Of a DNA stretch of 64,000 nt, positions 23,803 through 35,574 are shown piece by piece. The stretch comes from Zhengitettix transpicula. Its lineage: Eukaryota > Arthropoda > Insecta > Orthoptera > Tetrigidae. Positions within the stretch are counted from its first letter, which is position 1. The number at the start of each line of letters is the position of its first letter. A program made the position numbers and the translations under genes. The stretch lies in contig CM073591.1 in NCBI GenBank assembly GCA_037074705.1, positions 6,440,087 to 6,504,086 on the forward strand, written 5' to 3'. The notes beneath the pieces are model-generated. The model saw nothing but the letters and a program-made list of their open reading frames with translations. It had not been told where the DNA came from and ran no database searches.

Positions 23803-24520
23803 GACATGGCGTGACGTGACGTCAGAAACAGGACAGAGATAGAGAAACGTCACAGCGCGTGACATGGCGTAGCGTGACGTGACGTCGGAAAAAGAACACA
23901 GATAAAGAAACGTGACATGCGTGACATGGCGTGACGTGACGTCAGAAACAGAAAAGAGATAGAGAAACGTCACAGCGCGTGACATGGCATGGCGTGACGT
24001 CGGAAACAGAATACAAATAGTGAAACGTGACAGTGCGTGACGTGACGTTAAAAACAGAACACAGTTAGTGAAACGTGACAGTGCGTGACGTAGCGTGACG
24101 TGACGTTGGAAACAACACAGATAGAAATACGAGTCAGTGCGTGACATGGCGGGGCGTGACGTGACGTCGGAAAATGAACACAGTTATAGAAACGTGACAG
24201 TGCGTGACATGGCGTGACGTGACGTCGGAAACAGAACACAAATAGTGAAACGTGACAGTGCGTGACTTGGAGTGACGTGACGTGACGTCAGAAACAGAAC
24301 AGTGATAGAGAAACGTGACAGTGCGAGACATGGCGTGACGTGACGTCGGAAACAGAACACAGATAGATAAACGTGACAGTGCGTGACATGGCGTGACCTG
24401 ACGTTGAAAACAGAACACAGATAGTAAAACGTGACAGTGTGTGATATAGCATGACGTGACGTCGGAAACAGAACACAGTTATAGAAACGTGATAGTGCGT
24501 GACATGGCGTGACGTGACGT
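23803..24520. repeat. 57-bp minisatellite, about 12 copies
   Basis: Units of the form GAAACGTGACAGTGCGTGAC, ATGGCGTGACGTGACGTC, GGAAACAGAACACAGATAGT, repeating about every 57-60 bp (AAACGT at 23845, 23908, 23965, 24023, 24071 and so on). Units differ by point changes and small deletions. The minus-strand frames DVTSRHVTHCHVSIT are just the repeat translated. Confidence 0.9.
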
Positions 24521-24934
24521 CCCGCGTTTGCAGAGTGTCTCTGGTCAATCTTTGGAAAGTAGCGTCGCACGCTTTTAGGGACGTGACGTGACGTACAAGG
24601 CAGCAGGGTGTCTCTGGCCAACACTGGCAGACAACGGGGTCTCAGACCTTCACGGCGTGACGTGACGTGACGTGACAGGCAGGCAGGGAGCGTCACGTGA
24701 CCAACAGTATCTTTGATTACTTGAGCTGCCTTGGTTCCGGCCTCGTCCTCGAGGTGTCGGGTGTCAGAGATACAACACACACACACACAGTCAGTCTGTC
24801 ACCTCGTAATAACGTTCCCCCCCCCCCCCCCCCGTTGTTTGCGTACCAGAATCCTCCAGTGTAAATTAATAAAACACTTTACCAGGGTTGAATCCCCAGC
24901 ACATGCGGGTCTGTATATTTTGTTTTCCTACCAG
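24521..24934. other. Minisatellite flank with homopolymer
   Basis: More GACGTGACGT motifs (24581-24680), an (AC)n tract (24775-24790) and poly(C) at about 24817-24833. Confidence 0.5.
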
Positions 24935-25640
24935 CTGGGTGGTGCCCGGCGTTGCCCGAGATGTCATTTATCCATAACCCTCGATTTTTTCGTTATTTTT
25001 ATGTAACCACCCCCCTCCACCCTTACCCGTGCTACCCGTCACACATCGAAAAGGGATGAAATTATACTCATATCACATCGGTAGAAACACTATCAATCTA
25101 ATTAATTATAACTGTAATTATTAAAAGCAAATATTCAATTGGATGTTTTAAAATTTCCACCCCCCCCCCCCCCGCGACTGTACCCCGTCCTTGGGGGGAT
25201 TAAACGGCCAGTTGAATGTCATAATTACCCTCAGAGCCACCTATAACCATGGATTTGACTCCAATCTCGGTTGTATTCGCTTTTATTTTCCTTGTAACGC
25301 CCGTCCACCCCCACCCCTATCGGCGCTCCTTTCCCATGCTTGTAAAGGGTTGAAATTATACTCATATCACATCGGTAGAAACCACTATCAATCTCTTTGA
25401 CCCCCCCTTAAAATTATATATGAGACTCAAATAGCGTCTCTTTCAACATGTTTGAATATTTCCACCCCCGCTCCTGGGGGTTGGTGGACGCGTCTCACCC
25501 AGACAGTGTTTGTTTCCTGGTCGCGAAGAACACGTGTGCGAAATTTGGTGAAATTTGCATCACCGCTGTAGATTTGTATAAGGAACATACACATACATAC
25601 ATACATACATACATACATACATACATACAAACAGTATTTA
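24935..25640 (-). repeat. R3 repeat copies, minus strand, ending in (ATAC)n
   Basis: Two copies share AGGGTTGAAATTATACTCAT then ATCACATCGGTAGAAA (about 25046 and 25347) and GATTTGACTCCAATCTCGG. The left one begins CCCGGCGTTGCCCGAG. The right one ends in a run of ATAC units at 25589-25627. Confidence 0.6.
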
Positions 25641-26270
25641 TTTGATACTACATCAACGTTACTGCCCAACTCTCGCCATCATCAAAGAAAACTATAACAA
25701 AACAAGGATAAAACAAACCCAAATATATGCATATTCCTCCTCCTCCTTCTTCTTCTTATCACTCATGCATGTAATAGTTAATCCCTGGATCCTTCCTTCT
25801 TCCAGCCCTGGTTGTGGCATTTCCCACAATTCCTGACAGTCCCTCAAGGTTTTGAGTGTTAATAATTTTCACCTGTCGCTCATATTGACGTCCTTTCACA
25901 CTCAATGTTGTTATATATTTAATCAGACATCAACTACTTCTCCCGTCAGTGTAGTTTTACAGCTCATAATTGACTTCCTGATACACAGATACAGAACTTC
26001 CAGTCAGAGATCCTGTTGAGGAGCAAAGCTCATAGTAAGATTCCCTCCAGGTCTGTTATTACCAATAAAATTATATTGGAGTGCTTCATACTGTTTTATC
26101 TTTATAGCACACAGACGTGCGTGCAGACACAGACACACTAGAACGGTCTGACGAGGTCAAGCTCTAGCCGCTTATGGCCGCATCCCGACATCCCCGGAAG
26201 CCGTGAATCAACGGTTTTATATATCCAGGGAATTGTTCGTTATGGCTCAAGAGTATTAATTACCTTTCTT
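25641..26270. other. Intergenic, no gene recognised
   Basis: Mixed AT-rich sequence with a CTTCTT run near 25740. Nothing supported. Confidence 0.4.
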
Positions 26271-26276
26271 TTCAGG

Positions 26277-26775
26277 CTAACAGCCTACATGAGGGTAATC
26301 CACGTGGTGGCAACACCCCTTTAAAAACATAGGAAGGGATCTGAAAGTGGGGATGCGGAAGGGTAGAGGAAAGTAGCCAAGGGTTAACAAGGGGACCCCA
26401 GGGCTATAGTTTAAGGATCCTACCCACCGAGGCAATTCGCCAAAAACTAATGCAGGACAAACCCTATAAAAACCTGCATCAGGAAGGTCGGGCATTTGGT
26501 ACTTGTCCCACGCCCTTCCCTGGATGGCGGGAGAGGGGGTTTCCTGTTGGGACGCAGCATTTCCCTTCTCCGTGCCCTGGACCAGTTTAGTAGGCGGCTG
26601 GCCGACTGTTCCAATGGGAACAGCGCACAACTCTTACCGTATGCCCCAATGTCTGCGATCCTGGGACATACACCTCTCAAAACAGGTCTCGGCTTGTCGG
26701 AACCTTAGTTCAACTACGGAGAGAGGAGGAGGCATCCCCTTCCGTCTCTCCTACAAGGTGCTGCCAACGAGAGAA
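26277..26775 (-). mobile_element. R1 repeat copy, minus strand
   Basis: It reads as the complement of the 8.1-kb copy, from GCCTACATGAGGGTAATCCA to CTCTCCTACAAGGTGCTGCC. No poly(T) is preserved at the left end. Confidence 0.75.
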
Positions 26776-27139
26776 CAGCCCTATCCTACAATAATCATTT
26801 AGTAAGTGAAAGACACTCACAATATGTGAAAAAAAATTCATTTCTGATCCTTAAAACAAAAAGAAAATTAGTATACATCGTTGCGTCCACAATTTCTGGA
26901 CTTCTTCAGGTAATATACAGCTTGGAACGTTCATATATTAATTATTATAAGGTTTTACCCAGAAGAAAAGTGCTCCGAGAACATTTGCAGCGCTTCTCCG
27001 CGCACATTGGCGACGAAACGCCGCTGACAACACGTCAACCGAAGGCTACCGGGAAAAAAAACGATTGTCACGTTACAAAAGATTTCCTTCTTTTTATATA
27101 CACGCACATGCAAAAACATACGTCACACCATCTGTGAAA

Positions 27140-27560
27140 AGTCACAAGTGTTCGTCGGGAAAACCTCCCGTGGGGCCGAGAACCATGAAAAAAATTTGGC
27201 ACCTCTTTACAGTTTTCCGCTGATAGCAGAAGAATGAAGCGTTGTAGAGAAAATATTGTCCAGTGATGAATTGTAGAGGATGAAATTCTGCATGTGATGG
27301 TGGACTCGAGGACGGAATCAGGCTCAAGGAAGTTGGAGAAATCCTGCGTCAAAGTCACGACATTTTTCCTAAGAGAACGCAGGTTGTCGTATTTCTAGTG
27401 CTGATATCTGCAAAATGGCCGCCAGTGACGTCATTAGTCACGGAGTAAAGGCCGTGGAGGATTTAATCCTCTTTGCAACGCATGATCTGGTTTTTAACAA
27501 AATCCAATTCAGAATGGCCGCAGATACACGCATGTTGCTGTCTGCACACACGCGGGGCTG
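27140..27560 (-). repeat. R2 repeat, left arm of an inverted pair
   Basis: Complement of R2 with the site GCCAGTGACGTCATTAG at 27421. It faces the plus-strand copy at 27.71 kb across about 150 bp. Confidence 0.75.
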
Positions 27561-27709
27561 ATGTCGTGGCGCTGAGTGACGTCACTTGTCTTGTATATTG
27601 AAGTGTCTAAGAGCAAAGAAGCGTCGAGCGGTTCAAAGAGTCTCTACATCCGTCTCCAAGGAAGCAAGACTAGCAAGCAGCACGTGACGTCACTCAGCGC
27701 CATGACGTC

Positions 27710-28130
27710 ATCCCCGTGTGTGTGCAGACAGCAACATGCGTGTATATGCGGCCATTTTGAAATAATTTGTTTTAAAACCAGATCACGCGTTGCAAAGAGA
27801 ATTAAATCCTCCACGACCTTTACTCCGTGACTAATGACGTCACTGGCGGCCATTTTGTAGATATCAGCACTAGAAATACGACAAGCTGCATTCTCTTAGG
27901 AAATGTCGTGACTTTGACGCAGGATTTCTCCCACTTCCTTGGACCTGATTCCGTCCTCGAGTCCACCATCACATGCAGAATTTCATCCTCTACAATTCAT
28001 CACTGCACGTTATTTTCGCTACAACGCTTCATTCTTCCGCTATCAGCGAAAAACTGAGAAGAGTTTCGTGGCTTTCCCCCTGAGGCCTTTCGAATTGGTA
28101 AACTTGTGTTTTGCAGTAATGGCGACGACA
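27710..28130 (+). repeat. R2 repeat, right arm of an inverted pair
   Basis: It begins CCCCGTGTGTGTGCAGACAG, carries the TGACGTCA at 27834, and runs to CAGTAATGGCGACGACAG. Confidence 0.75.
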
Positions 28131-28229
28131 GTTACAAATAGGGGGTGGGGATGTAAAATGGCCGCTGTGAGCCTTTGGTCGCGTCTCTAGGCCACTAGTT
28201 TTCTTTCCCTGTGAATGGACAGTTTAATA

Positions 28230-28445
28230 TACAAGCCAAGAGCGAAGTCACTCAGCGCCATGACATCAGCCCCGTGTGTGCAGACAGCAACATGCGTGTA
28301 CCTGCGACCATTTTGAAATAATTTGTTTAAAAACCAGATCACAGCGTTGCAAAGAGAATTAAATCCTCCACGACCTTTACTCCGTGACTAATGACGTCAC
28401 TGGCGGCCATTTTGCAGATATCAGCACTGGAAATACGACAAGCTG
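28230..28445 (+). repeat. R2 repeat, partial copy
   Basis: R2 from CCAAGAGCGAAGTCACTCAG to GAAATACGACAAGCTG, then a switch to CTAGTCTTTGCTTCCTTGGA, the outer part of the element in inverted order. Confidence 0.65.
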
Positions 28446-28706
28446 AGCGACGCCACGTGCTAGTCTTTGCTTCCTTGGAGACGGATGTAGAGACTCTCTG
28501 AACGGCTGGCCTGTTCGTTACTCTTAGAGAAACAATGCTCTTCTTGCAATCGGCCTTCGATGGAACCATTAAAAGCAGAATTAGACTTAATTATAATAGA
28601 AGTTCGTACAGTGGTGCTGTGTCAAGTGAGAACATCACACTAAACGGTAACTTGCACGTTTAACTGTCGACAAGATGGCGGCACGTTCCAACGAATCATA
28701 TTTCGA

Positions 28707-28911
28707 GTCTCTTTCTCTCTCTCTCTCTCTATGTCTCTATCTCTGTCTCTCTCTCTATGTCTCTCTCTCTGTCTCTCTCTATGTCTCTCTCTCTGTCTCT
28801 CTCTCTCTGTCTCTCTCTGTCTCACTCTCGCTATGTCTCTCTCTCTATGTCTCTCTCTCTATGTCTCTCTCTCTGTCTCTCTCTCTCTGTCTCTCTGTCT
28901 GTCTCTCTCTG

Positions 28912-28962
<51 letters not shown>

Positions 28963-29744
28963 GTCTCACTCTCTCTATGTCTCTCTCTCTATGTCTCTCT
29001 CTCTATGTCTCTCTCTCTCTGTCTCTCTCTATGTCTCTCTCTGTCTCTCTCTATGTCTCTCTCTATGCCTCTCTCTGTCTCTCTCTCTCTGTCTCTCTCT
29101 CTCTCTATGTCTCTCTCTGTCTCTCTCTCTATGTCTCTCTCTATGTCTCTCTCTCTGTCTCTCTCTCTGTCTCTCTCTCTGTCTCTCTCTCTGTCTCTCT
29201 CTATGTCTCTCTCTCTGTCTCTCTCTGTCTCTCTCTATGTCTCTCTCTCTGTCTCTCTCTCTATGTCTCTCTCTCTGTCTCTCTCTCTCTGTCTCTCTCT
29301 CTGTCTCTCTCTCTCTGTCTCTCTCTATGTCTCTCTCTCTGTCTCTCTCTCTGTCTCTCTCTATGTCTCTCTCTATGTCTCTCTCTCTCTGTCTCTCTCT
29401 ATGTATCTCTCTCTGTCTCTCTCTCTATGTCTCTCTCTCTGTCTCTCTCTCTATGTCTCTCTCTCTGTATGTCTCTCTCTCTGTCTCTCTCTCTCTATGT
29501 CTCTCTCTGTCTCTCTCTCTGTCTCTCTCTCTATGTCTCTCTCTCTGTCTCTCTCTATGTCTCTCTCTCTGTCTCTCTCTCTCTGTCTCTCTCTATGTCT
29601 CTCTCTCTGTCTCTCTCTCTGTCTCTCTCTGTCTCTCTCTATGTCTCTCTCTCTGTCTCTCTCTCTATGTCTCTCTCTATGTCTCTCTCTCTGTCTCTCT
29701 CTCTCTCTTTCTCTCTCTGTGTATCTCTCTCTGTCTCTCTCTCT
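28707..29744. repeat. Very long CT-rich array (CTCTCTATGT type)
   Basis: More than 1 kb of CT dinucleotides broken by ATGT and GTCT at 10-14 nt steps, clearly a different variant from the array at 21.1 kb. Open frames of 300-400 codons across it are repeat artefacts. Confidence 0.95.
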
Positions 29745-30840
29745 TGCCGCAAACGCGCGTAATTCGCCCAATTTATCTTCCGAGGTCAACCTGCAAAGTT
29801 TTTTTCCCTCAACTTCTGGAGAGCGCGGGCAAGAGAAAAAAGCAAGGCCGTGGCGCAACTTGGCGAGGCTCAGCGATGGAGAGAAGTGAGGCTGCAGACA
29901 GGAGGCGATAAATAAAGACTATGACAATAATTATGATGATGAGGAGGAGATCAAAGAGTTTGCGGCACAAACACGCTTACGAAACATGTGGCAACTACAA
30001 GGATTATCTGTCCTCTGAGACTCCCGGATGGCGTCACGGAGGGCTCTTATTGGCCTCTGACGGTGACTGTTCCGGGACTGCATCGAGTGGTTCGTCTGTT
30101 TCAGAGTGAGCTAGGCTCTTTGCACGCGGAGAAGACGGTCGCTCCCCCACAGTGTTTGTTCATTCCTAGGCGTGTGTACAACCAGAGACCGTACCTGAAC
30201 AGTGACTTATATTCACACCTTGTACACATACATACATATATTTCGGTGGTTGTTATCTGGAGTGTGCGAGACGAGATTAAGAGCAGATAAGCTGCGCTGC
30301 TCCTCTTCGCCGGCACTTGCAAGACGCCAACAACAATGATGGACACGTAAGCCACATTCAAACATACTCTTTTATATTGAAATGTTAATTGCAATGCTCG
30401 AAGGTCTTTGAAAAACGTCAACCGTCGCTGGACTTCACTCAAAAGTCAAAAGCCCTGAAGCTCTTCTTCACCCCCCCCCCCCTCCCTGGATACTTACACC
30501 TGACGAAGGCAACAAAGATACAATATTGTGCTCATGTTAAACACCTGTGAAAGTCTCACACGTCGAATTTTATTTTCGTTCGCTGAAAAAAAAATTCCAG
30601 AGCGTTGCTTGTTGTAAATCATACATTATATATTATCAATAATATTACATTAATTCTTTATATATATATATTAAATCGATCGAGCGCTAAATACACCAGA
30701 TGCTAGTAATCACGGTAGTGCTCGCGGCGTTGCCCGGGGATTTGTTTTTAAGTTACTGTGATTCGCCACACTGAGCTCTATGGTAAAAAAACAACATTTC
30801 GTTTACCCAGCATGCAACAGCGCCAGTGTGTGTTTCGGAA
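29745..30840. other. Intergenic, no supported gene
   Basis: A weak first-exon-like segment ends in AATGATGGACAC|GTAAGC (about 30333-30349), but nothing downstream supports it. Poly(C) lies at about 30471, and GCGGCGTTGCCCGGGGATTT at 30726. Confidence 0.3.
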
Positions 30841-30851
30841 CGTTCACGTTA

Positions 30852-31450
30852 AGCCCCGTCCAGATGCCGAGCAACGAGCACGACCAACGAGCACTGGCCG
30901 AAACTGTGCCAGCACAGATTGGCGAGCACGAGCGCGAGCAACGAGCACGAGACGAACCTGTGCCAGCACGAGCACGAGACGAATCTGTGCCAGCACAGAT
31001 TGGCGAGCACGAGCGCAAGCGCGAGCAACGAGCACGAGACGAACCTGTGCCAATCCAACTTTGAGGAGCAGCAGGGAGACGGACTCCGGTGTAGTGACGT
31101 CACCTTCGACGTTGGGGAAAACCCTAGACCGTCAGAGAGACGGAAATAGAACAACAAGAATCTACACCCGAGGAGGAAAGTCCACCAAGTTTCGTACACG
31201 TGTTCCCTTGCGACCGCGATACATACTCTATGCGGGGGGTGAGTGGGACACCTCTGCAACCCCCCCAGGAGGAGCGGGGGTGGAAGTATTCAAACGGGCG
31301 ATGTTTAAGTCGGGTAAATATATTTGTAGGTCAAAGAGATTGGTAGTGTTCCTCCCCATGTTCTCTGAGTATAATTTCAACTCCTTAAGCCCCGTCCAGA
31401 CGCCGAGCAACGAGCCGAACCTGTGCCAGCACGAGCACGAGCAGAGCATG
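30852..31450 (+). repeat. GAGCACGAG minisatellite with an R3 copy inside
   Basis: TAAGCCCCGTCCAGATGCC (30852) begins a tract of GCACGAGCGCGAGCAACGAG and ACGAACCTGTGCCAGCAC units to about 31065. An R3 copy follows (31165-31385), then the same start AAGCCCCGTCCAGACGCC (31388) with a short tract to about 31450. Related text recurs at 63.48 kb. Translated frames are low-complexity and not genes. Confidence 0.65.
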
Positions 31451-31834
31451 GCCTAGCCGAGCATCGTGAAGTCATGCTCCACATACAGCGTCGTCACACA
31501 ACTACGAGACTCATTGCTACAACTAAGCTCTAAGCTAGATGTGGCTCAGAGACACAGCAACACCTCCATCACTAACATCCACGGGAGTAATTACTGGATG
31601 TGTTCAAGCTTTCGGCCACTTTTACGCCATTTTCAAGATTCCGAAAACACATACCTGATACTTTTTTTTAAAAAAATTAAAGGTTTCTTCACAATATCAA
31701 TGAAAATTTGTTGAGTATTCAATAGAAAACTGATACAACAATTAATAATGAAACTAACCTCGTGTAACCTTTCATGTAATTAGCATGAAGCTGATCAAGT
31801 TGCCTCATGACCCGAAATAATATCCGCTGAAGTG

Positions 31835-32092
31835 CAAGGGCGTGGGACAAACACCCAATGCCCGACCTACCTGATGCAGGTTTATCTAGGGTTTTCCCTG
31901 GGTCACTTTCAGGCGAATTGCCCCGGGGTAGGATCCTTAAACCATAGCCCTAGGGGCCCCCTAGTTAACCCTTGGCTACCTTCCTCTACCCTTCCGTATC
32001 CCCCACCCTTTCAAATCCCTTCCTATTCTATTAAAGGGGAGTTGCCACCATGTGGATTACCCTCCTGTAGCCTGGCTACACCTAAAAAAAAA
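31835..32092 (+). mobile_element. R1 repeat copy, 5'-truncated with poly(A)
   Basis: It starts inside R1 at AGGGCGTGGGACAAACACCC and runs through GGTAGGATCCTTAAACCATA to A(9). 5' truncation with an intact tail is typical of LINE-mediated retroposition. Confidence 0.75.
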
Positions 32093-32199
32093 TTGTGATT
32101 GAATTCATAAAATTGCGGAAGAGGTGAAACGCTCGTTCATGAATGTAGTGAAAAAAAATGTGTCTATGGTGACGCAACAGCCAGCGGACGGATTCGCTG

Positions 32200-32480
32200 T
32201 AAGGACGCTCACGGGGCAAACTTCCAGGCGCGGGAAGGGGGGTGGGTGGTGGAAATAATAAAACACGCTAAAACGGCCAATATTTTTAGAGGTCAACGAG
32301 ATTGACAGTGTTCCTACTGCTGTCATCTGAGTATAATACAACCCTTATCAGCTCGGGAAAGGAGCGCCCTTAGAGGTGGGAGTGGACGTGGGCGTTCTAA
32401 GCCGCTACAGAAGGCGCTGCTCCCATTGCAACAGTCCGCCGCCTGCCTCCGAGCGCTGGTCCGAACCACGACGTCGGACA
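32200..32480 (+). repeat. R3 repeat copy, diverged
   Basis: TTTTTAGAGGTCAACGAGATTG then GTGTTCCTACTGCTGTC and TGAGTATAATACAACCC match the middle of R3. Confidence 0.45.
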
Positions 32481-32963
32481 AAACTTGAATATAATTATTT
32501 TTTTCTTCAACGTCTACAACCACTGTAACTATTGTGGTCCCGCTAGGTTCCTCAGACGTCGCGTTGGATGGTCACGGGGGGTTCTGAAGCAAAGGCTAAA
32601 GCGAGCGGAAGACAAAAACCCAGCAATAAATATTCAAGGATCTGGTTCTGCCTTCTGGAACTAGTGAAACATAATTGATACCTCGAGTTCCGGAAGAAAC
32701 GAAAGTGGCCTTGAGGAAGACCTCGGGAGATTGTTCCCGCGATGGGATCCTTACAACCGTAACATTTATAACAGCTGTTTTAATTTTTTTTTAATATTCC
32801 TCTCCCACGCTGCTCAAGCACCAGTCTTCATGGTTAACCTCTCTCTCTATGTCAGTGTTGGTCCTGATACAACTGTTCTCTGCTGAAGAATGAAAACCAA
32901 AGAGAATACTTCCACCACAGTCAGTAGACTAATATCAGTGCTCCCAACCTAATAACAAACATA

Positions 32964-34142
32964 CGAGGGTTGTTCCATAAGTCTGATGAATGTTTATGTA
33001 TGTTGGCAAACAAGGTCCTTTCAAATATATTCATAAAAGCCAGTAGTAGTTTATTGTTGGCAGCCATCTGTAGTGTCAGACACTTTGATTTGAAGGGGTT
33101 GGACAGACACACTGATCAAAACCTCATGCGGACTCTGCACCAGCATTGAAGAACCTTTACTTCTGGATTAATGAGTTTATGAATGTTTATGTATGTTGGC
33201 ACACATGATCCTTTCAAAGATATTCCTAAAAGCCAGTAGTAGTTTATTGTTGGCAGCCTTCTGTAGTGTTAAGACACTTTGATTGGAAGGGGTTGGACAG
33301 ATGCACTGATCAAAACCTCATGCGGACTCTGCACCAGCATTGAAGAACATTTACTTCTGTATTAATGAGTTTAAACGAGGTCACAGAAGTGGAGAAGATG
33401 AAACTCACCACCCAATTGAGGGTCGCCACTCAGGAAAACATCGAAAAAGTTCAACAATATCATAATGGCAGATCGCAGACTAAAAGTAGCAGATGCCGTA
33501 GGTCATGAAAACCCTTTGAGCACGATGGGTGTCACGAACTGTTGACATTGAACCAAAAACTTATTCAGGAAAAAAAAATTCAACACAGAATCCAGCAAAG
33601 TCTGTATCCTCGGATCCACCGCTACACTCCAGAGACCAAAAACCAATCAAAACAGTGAACAAAAGCTGGTGAAAAGACAGTTTGGTCAGCTGGGAAGTTG
33701 ATAGCCAAGGTCTTCTGAGCATAATATTAAAAGATCTCTGACCGTAACTGGGCTCTATTATGCTGCTCTGTTGGATCGTTTTCAAATGGATGATGATTGA
33801 GAAACGACGAAGAAAGAAAGTGCTGTTTTTCCATGGCAGTGCACCAGCGCACACCACAGCAGTGTCAATGGTAAAGTGGGATTCTAATCAGTTTCTCACC
33901 CACCCTATTCACCAGTCCAAGGTGACTTTTTCTAATTCCCGAACTTGAAAATTTGGCTTATTGGGGAGAAGACATTTTCATCAAATGAAGAAGTGATCGA
34001 GTATTTTGCGAGGGTTTGACAAAACCTATGTCTGTGATGGGTTGAAAAAATTGTAGACTCGCTGGGCCCAAGTGTAGAGCCAAGGAAGGAGACTACGTTG
34101 AAAACTTTTTAAATTTTTACCAGACTTATCAAGCAACTCTCG
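32964..34142 (+). mobile_element. mariner element relic with TA flanks
   Basis: Terminal inverted repeats of about 25 bp (CGAGGGTTGTTCCATAAGTC at the left, ending CTTATCAAGCAACTCTCG at the right) with TA at 32962-32963 and 34143-34144. The transposase region (about 33360-34110) is broken by stops. INEFKRGHRSGEDE, KKVLFFHGSAPAHT and FLTHPIHQSK are the decayed N-terminal, HQDNAPAH and PYSPDL regions. The second catalytic Asp is lost. A 193-bp segment at the 5' end is tandemly duplicated (32986-33178, 33179-33372), which is not normal for mariner. Confidence 0.8.
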
Positions 34143-34145
34143 TAG

Positions 34146-34840
34146 ATAAAACGGCCCTTAATGAATTTAGAACTTAAAATAAATTACAGACAGATTCTAC
34201 ACACAAATGAGTGGTAAAAGACTGACCGTAAAATTTCTCATACGTTTCTTGTTCCACATATCGATAAACACCTGACCTGGAACGGACATGTTGGATGTTG
34301 TGTGTGTGAACAATGTTACCAGCGGTATTTCCTTAATCAGAATCCTTACCACAAGGAACAGTGTACCATGGAGCGAGTAACCTCCATGGGATTGAATTCC
34401 GGGGATCATGAACAGGCTGCTACCGCTCCAGAAAAGATGTATAAAATCATTGTTGAAACGAGGAAAACTGTAGAAACACTTACAGAGAAGGAAAAAAGTC
34501 TTAAAATTTTATGCACTATACATATATACAAGGTTGGTATGATACAACCAACAACGAGGTTCACATGTACAATACCCAAACAAGGTAATCTAGCAATAAG
34601 GATCCACATGTTATAGGGTTACCATTGTACAATAATATCCCAGGGGGAATAAAAAGCTGTCAGCATAAGGAGTTTAGTTATAAGTTAATCCCGTCAATAA
34701 TGTACTCTACAGTAAATATGTCTCTATAACAATAATGAACATGTATCAGAAATAATAGTATTACATAACTTTGACAATGCTGGGGAACATGTATGCACAA
34801 ATACTATTGACAATAAATCATTATCAACAAAAAATTAACA
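34146..34840. other. Intergenic, no supported gene
   Basis: The 104-codon frame at 34302-34616 (CEQCYQRYFLNQNPY...) has a CxxC start but no family I recognise and no splice context. Confidence 0.3.
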
Positions 34841-34850
34841 TGTCTGATTG

Positions 34851-34965
34851 AAAATTAATAATAAGAAAGACGGTCAAATGCAGACAGAAGAAGTGATGAT
34901 ATAAATACCACACAACAGTTCTGGGATCCTTGTTCCTTTCTTCAGGTGGAGGATAAAAAACGCAG
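34851..34965 (-). repeat. Penelope-like terminal repeat, single arm
   Basis: The minus strand reads CCACCTGAAGAAAGGAAC then AAGGATCCCAGAACTGTTGTG, the same core as at 35.45 kb. Confidence 0.6.
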
Positions 34966-35221
34966 CTGAGTACCAAATGAATCGCTAATGACCTCAGATG
35001 TTGATGTGACTGTAAATAAATAATTTTTTTAAAAAAAAGTCTACATATTGCTTTTTAGTATATTGTTGAGATTTCCTCATTTTAATAATAATAATGATAA
35101 TATGATATTCCGTAGATCCTGTAGAGAAGCTTGTGGAATGGGTCAGGGTGTACGTTTATTCCATTAATACCATGAAAATGGCATCAATTAATGAGGACTA
35201 TTCTACTCTATAACATAAACT

Positions 35222-35560
35222 AAATTAAAAAGATAGCCAATACAGACAAAAAAAGTCATATAAATACCACACGACTCCTTGTCCCTTAAGTCAGGAACTA
35301 AGAAGAGCCTTGAGCGACACAACTGCACTGGTCAAAAACATATAATTCTTTTGGATTTAATATTTATTCTAGTTCTAAAACTTGGTTGAAACTCTTGAAC
35401 AAATTAGACTAGTGCAGTTGTGTTCCTCTAGGCATTTCTCAGCACCTGAAGAAAGGGACAAGGATCCCAGAAACGTTGTGTGGTATTTATATTACCTTTT
35501 TTTTGTCGGTATTGGCTGCCTTTTTTATTCATTATTTTCAATCAGATGTAATTTTTTCCA
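35222..35560. mobile_element. Penelope-like fold-back unit with 14-bp target duplication
   Basis: A minus-oriented terminal repeat (35228-35340) faces a plus-oriented one (35390-35545). The unit is bracketed by CTATAACATAAACT at 35208-35221 and 35561-35574, a perfect 14-bp duplication. The right arm holds GCACCTGAAGAAAGGGAC, hairpin GGGA/TCCC, AGAAACGTTGTGTGG. It has no coding capacity, so it moved in trans or is a deletion derivative. Confidence 0.7.
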
Positions 35561-35574
35561 CTATAACATAAACT

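Noticed and set aside
23797..24786. Possible CRISPR-like or coding repeat (minus-strand 200-codon frame)
   Set aside because: Units are contiguous with no unique spacers, the host is eukaryotic, and the frame merely follows a unit near 57 bp (19 codons).
28675..29911. Open frames of up to 404 codons
   Set aside because: Repeat translation of the 1-kb CT array; overlapping frames of equal length in all three phases exclude a real gene.
30758..31456. 232-codon frame with RARATSTRR-type repeats
   Set aside because: It crosses a minisatellite and an R3 repeat copy; no start context, no splice sites, no domain.
34302..34616. 104-codon frame with CEQC motif as a zinc-binding protein
   Set aside because: Only one CxxC pair, no second pair at useful spacing, no gene context.
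35390..35545. Complete hammerhead ribozyme
   Set aside because: The 3' half of the core is present, but I could not pair a stem I around a GUH site upstream, and an A-A mismatch closes stem II. Reported only as hammerhead-like.
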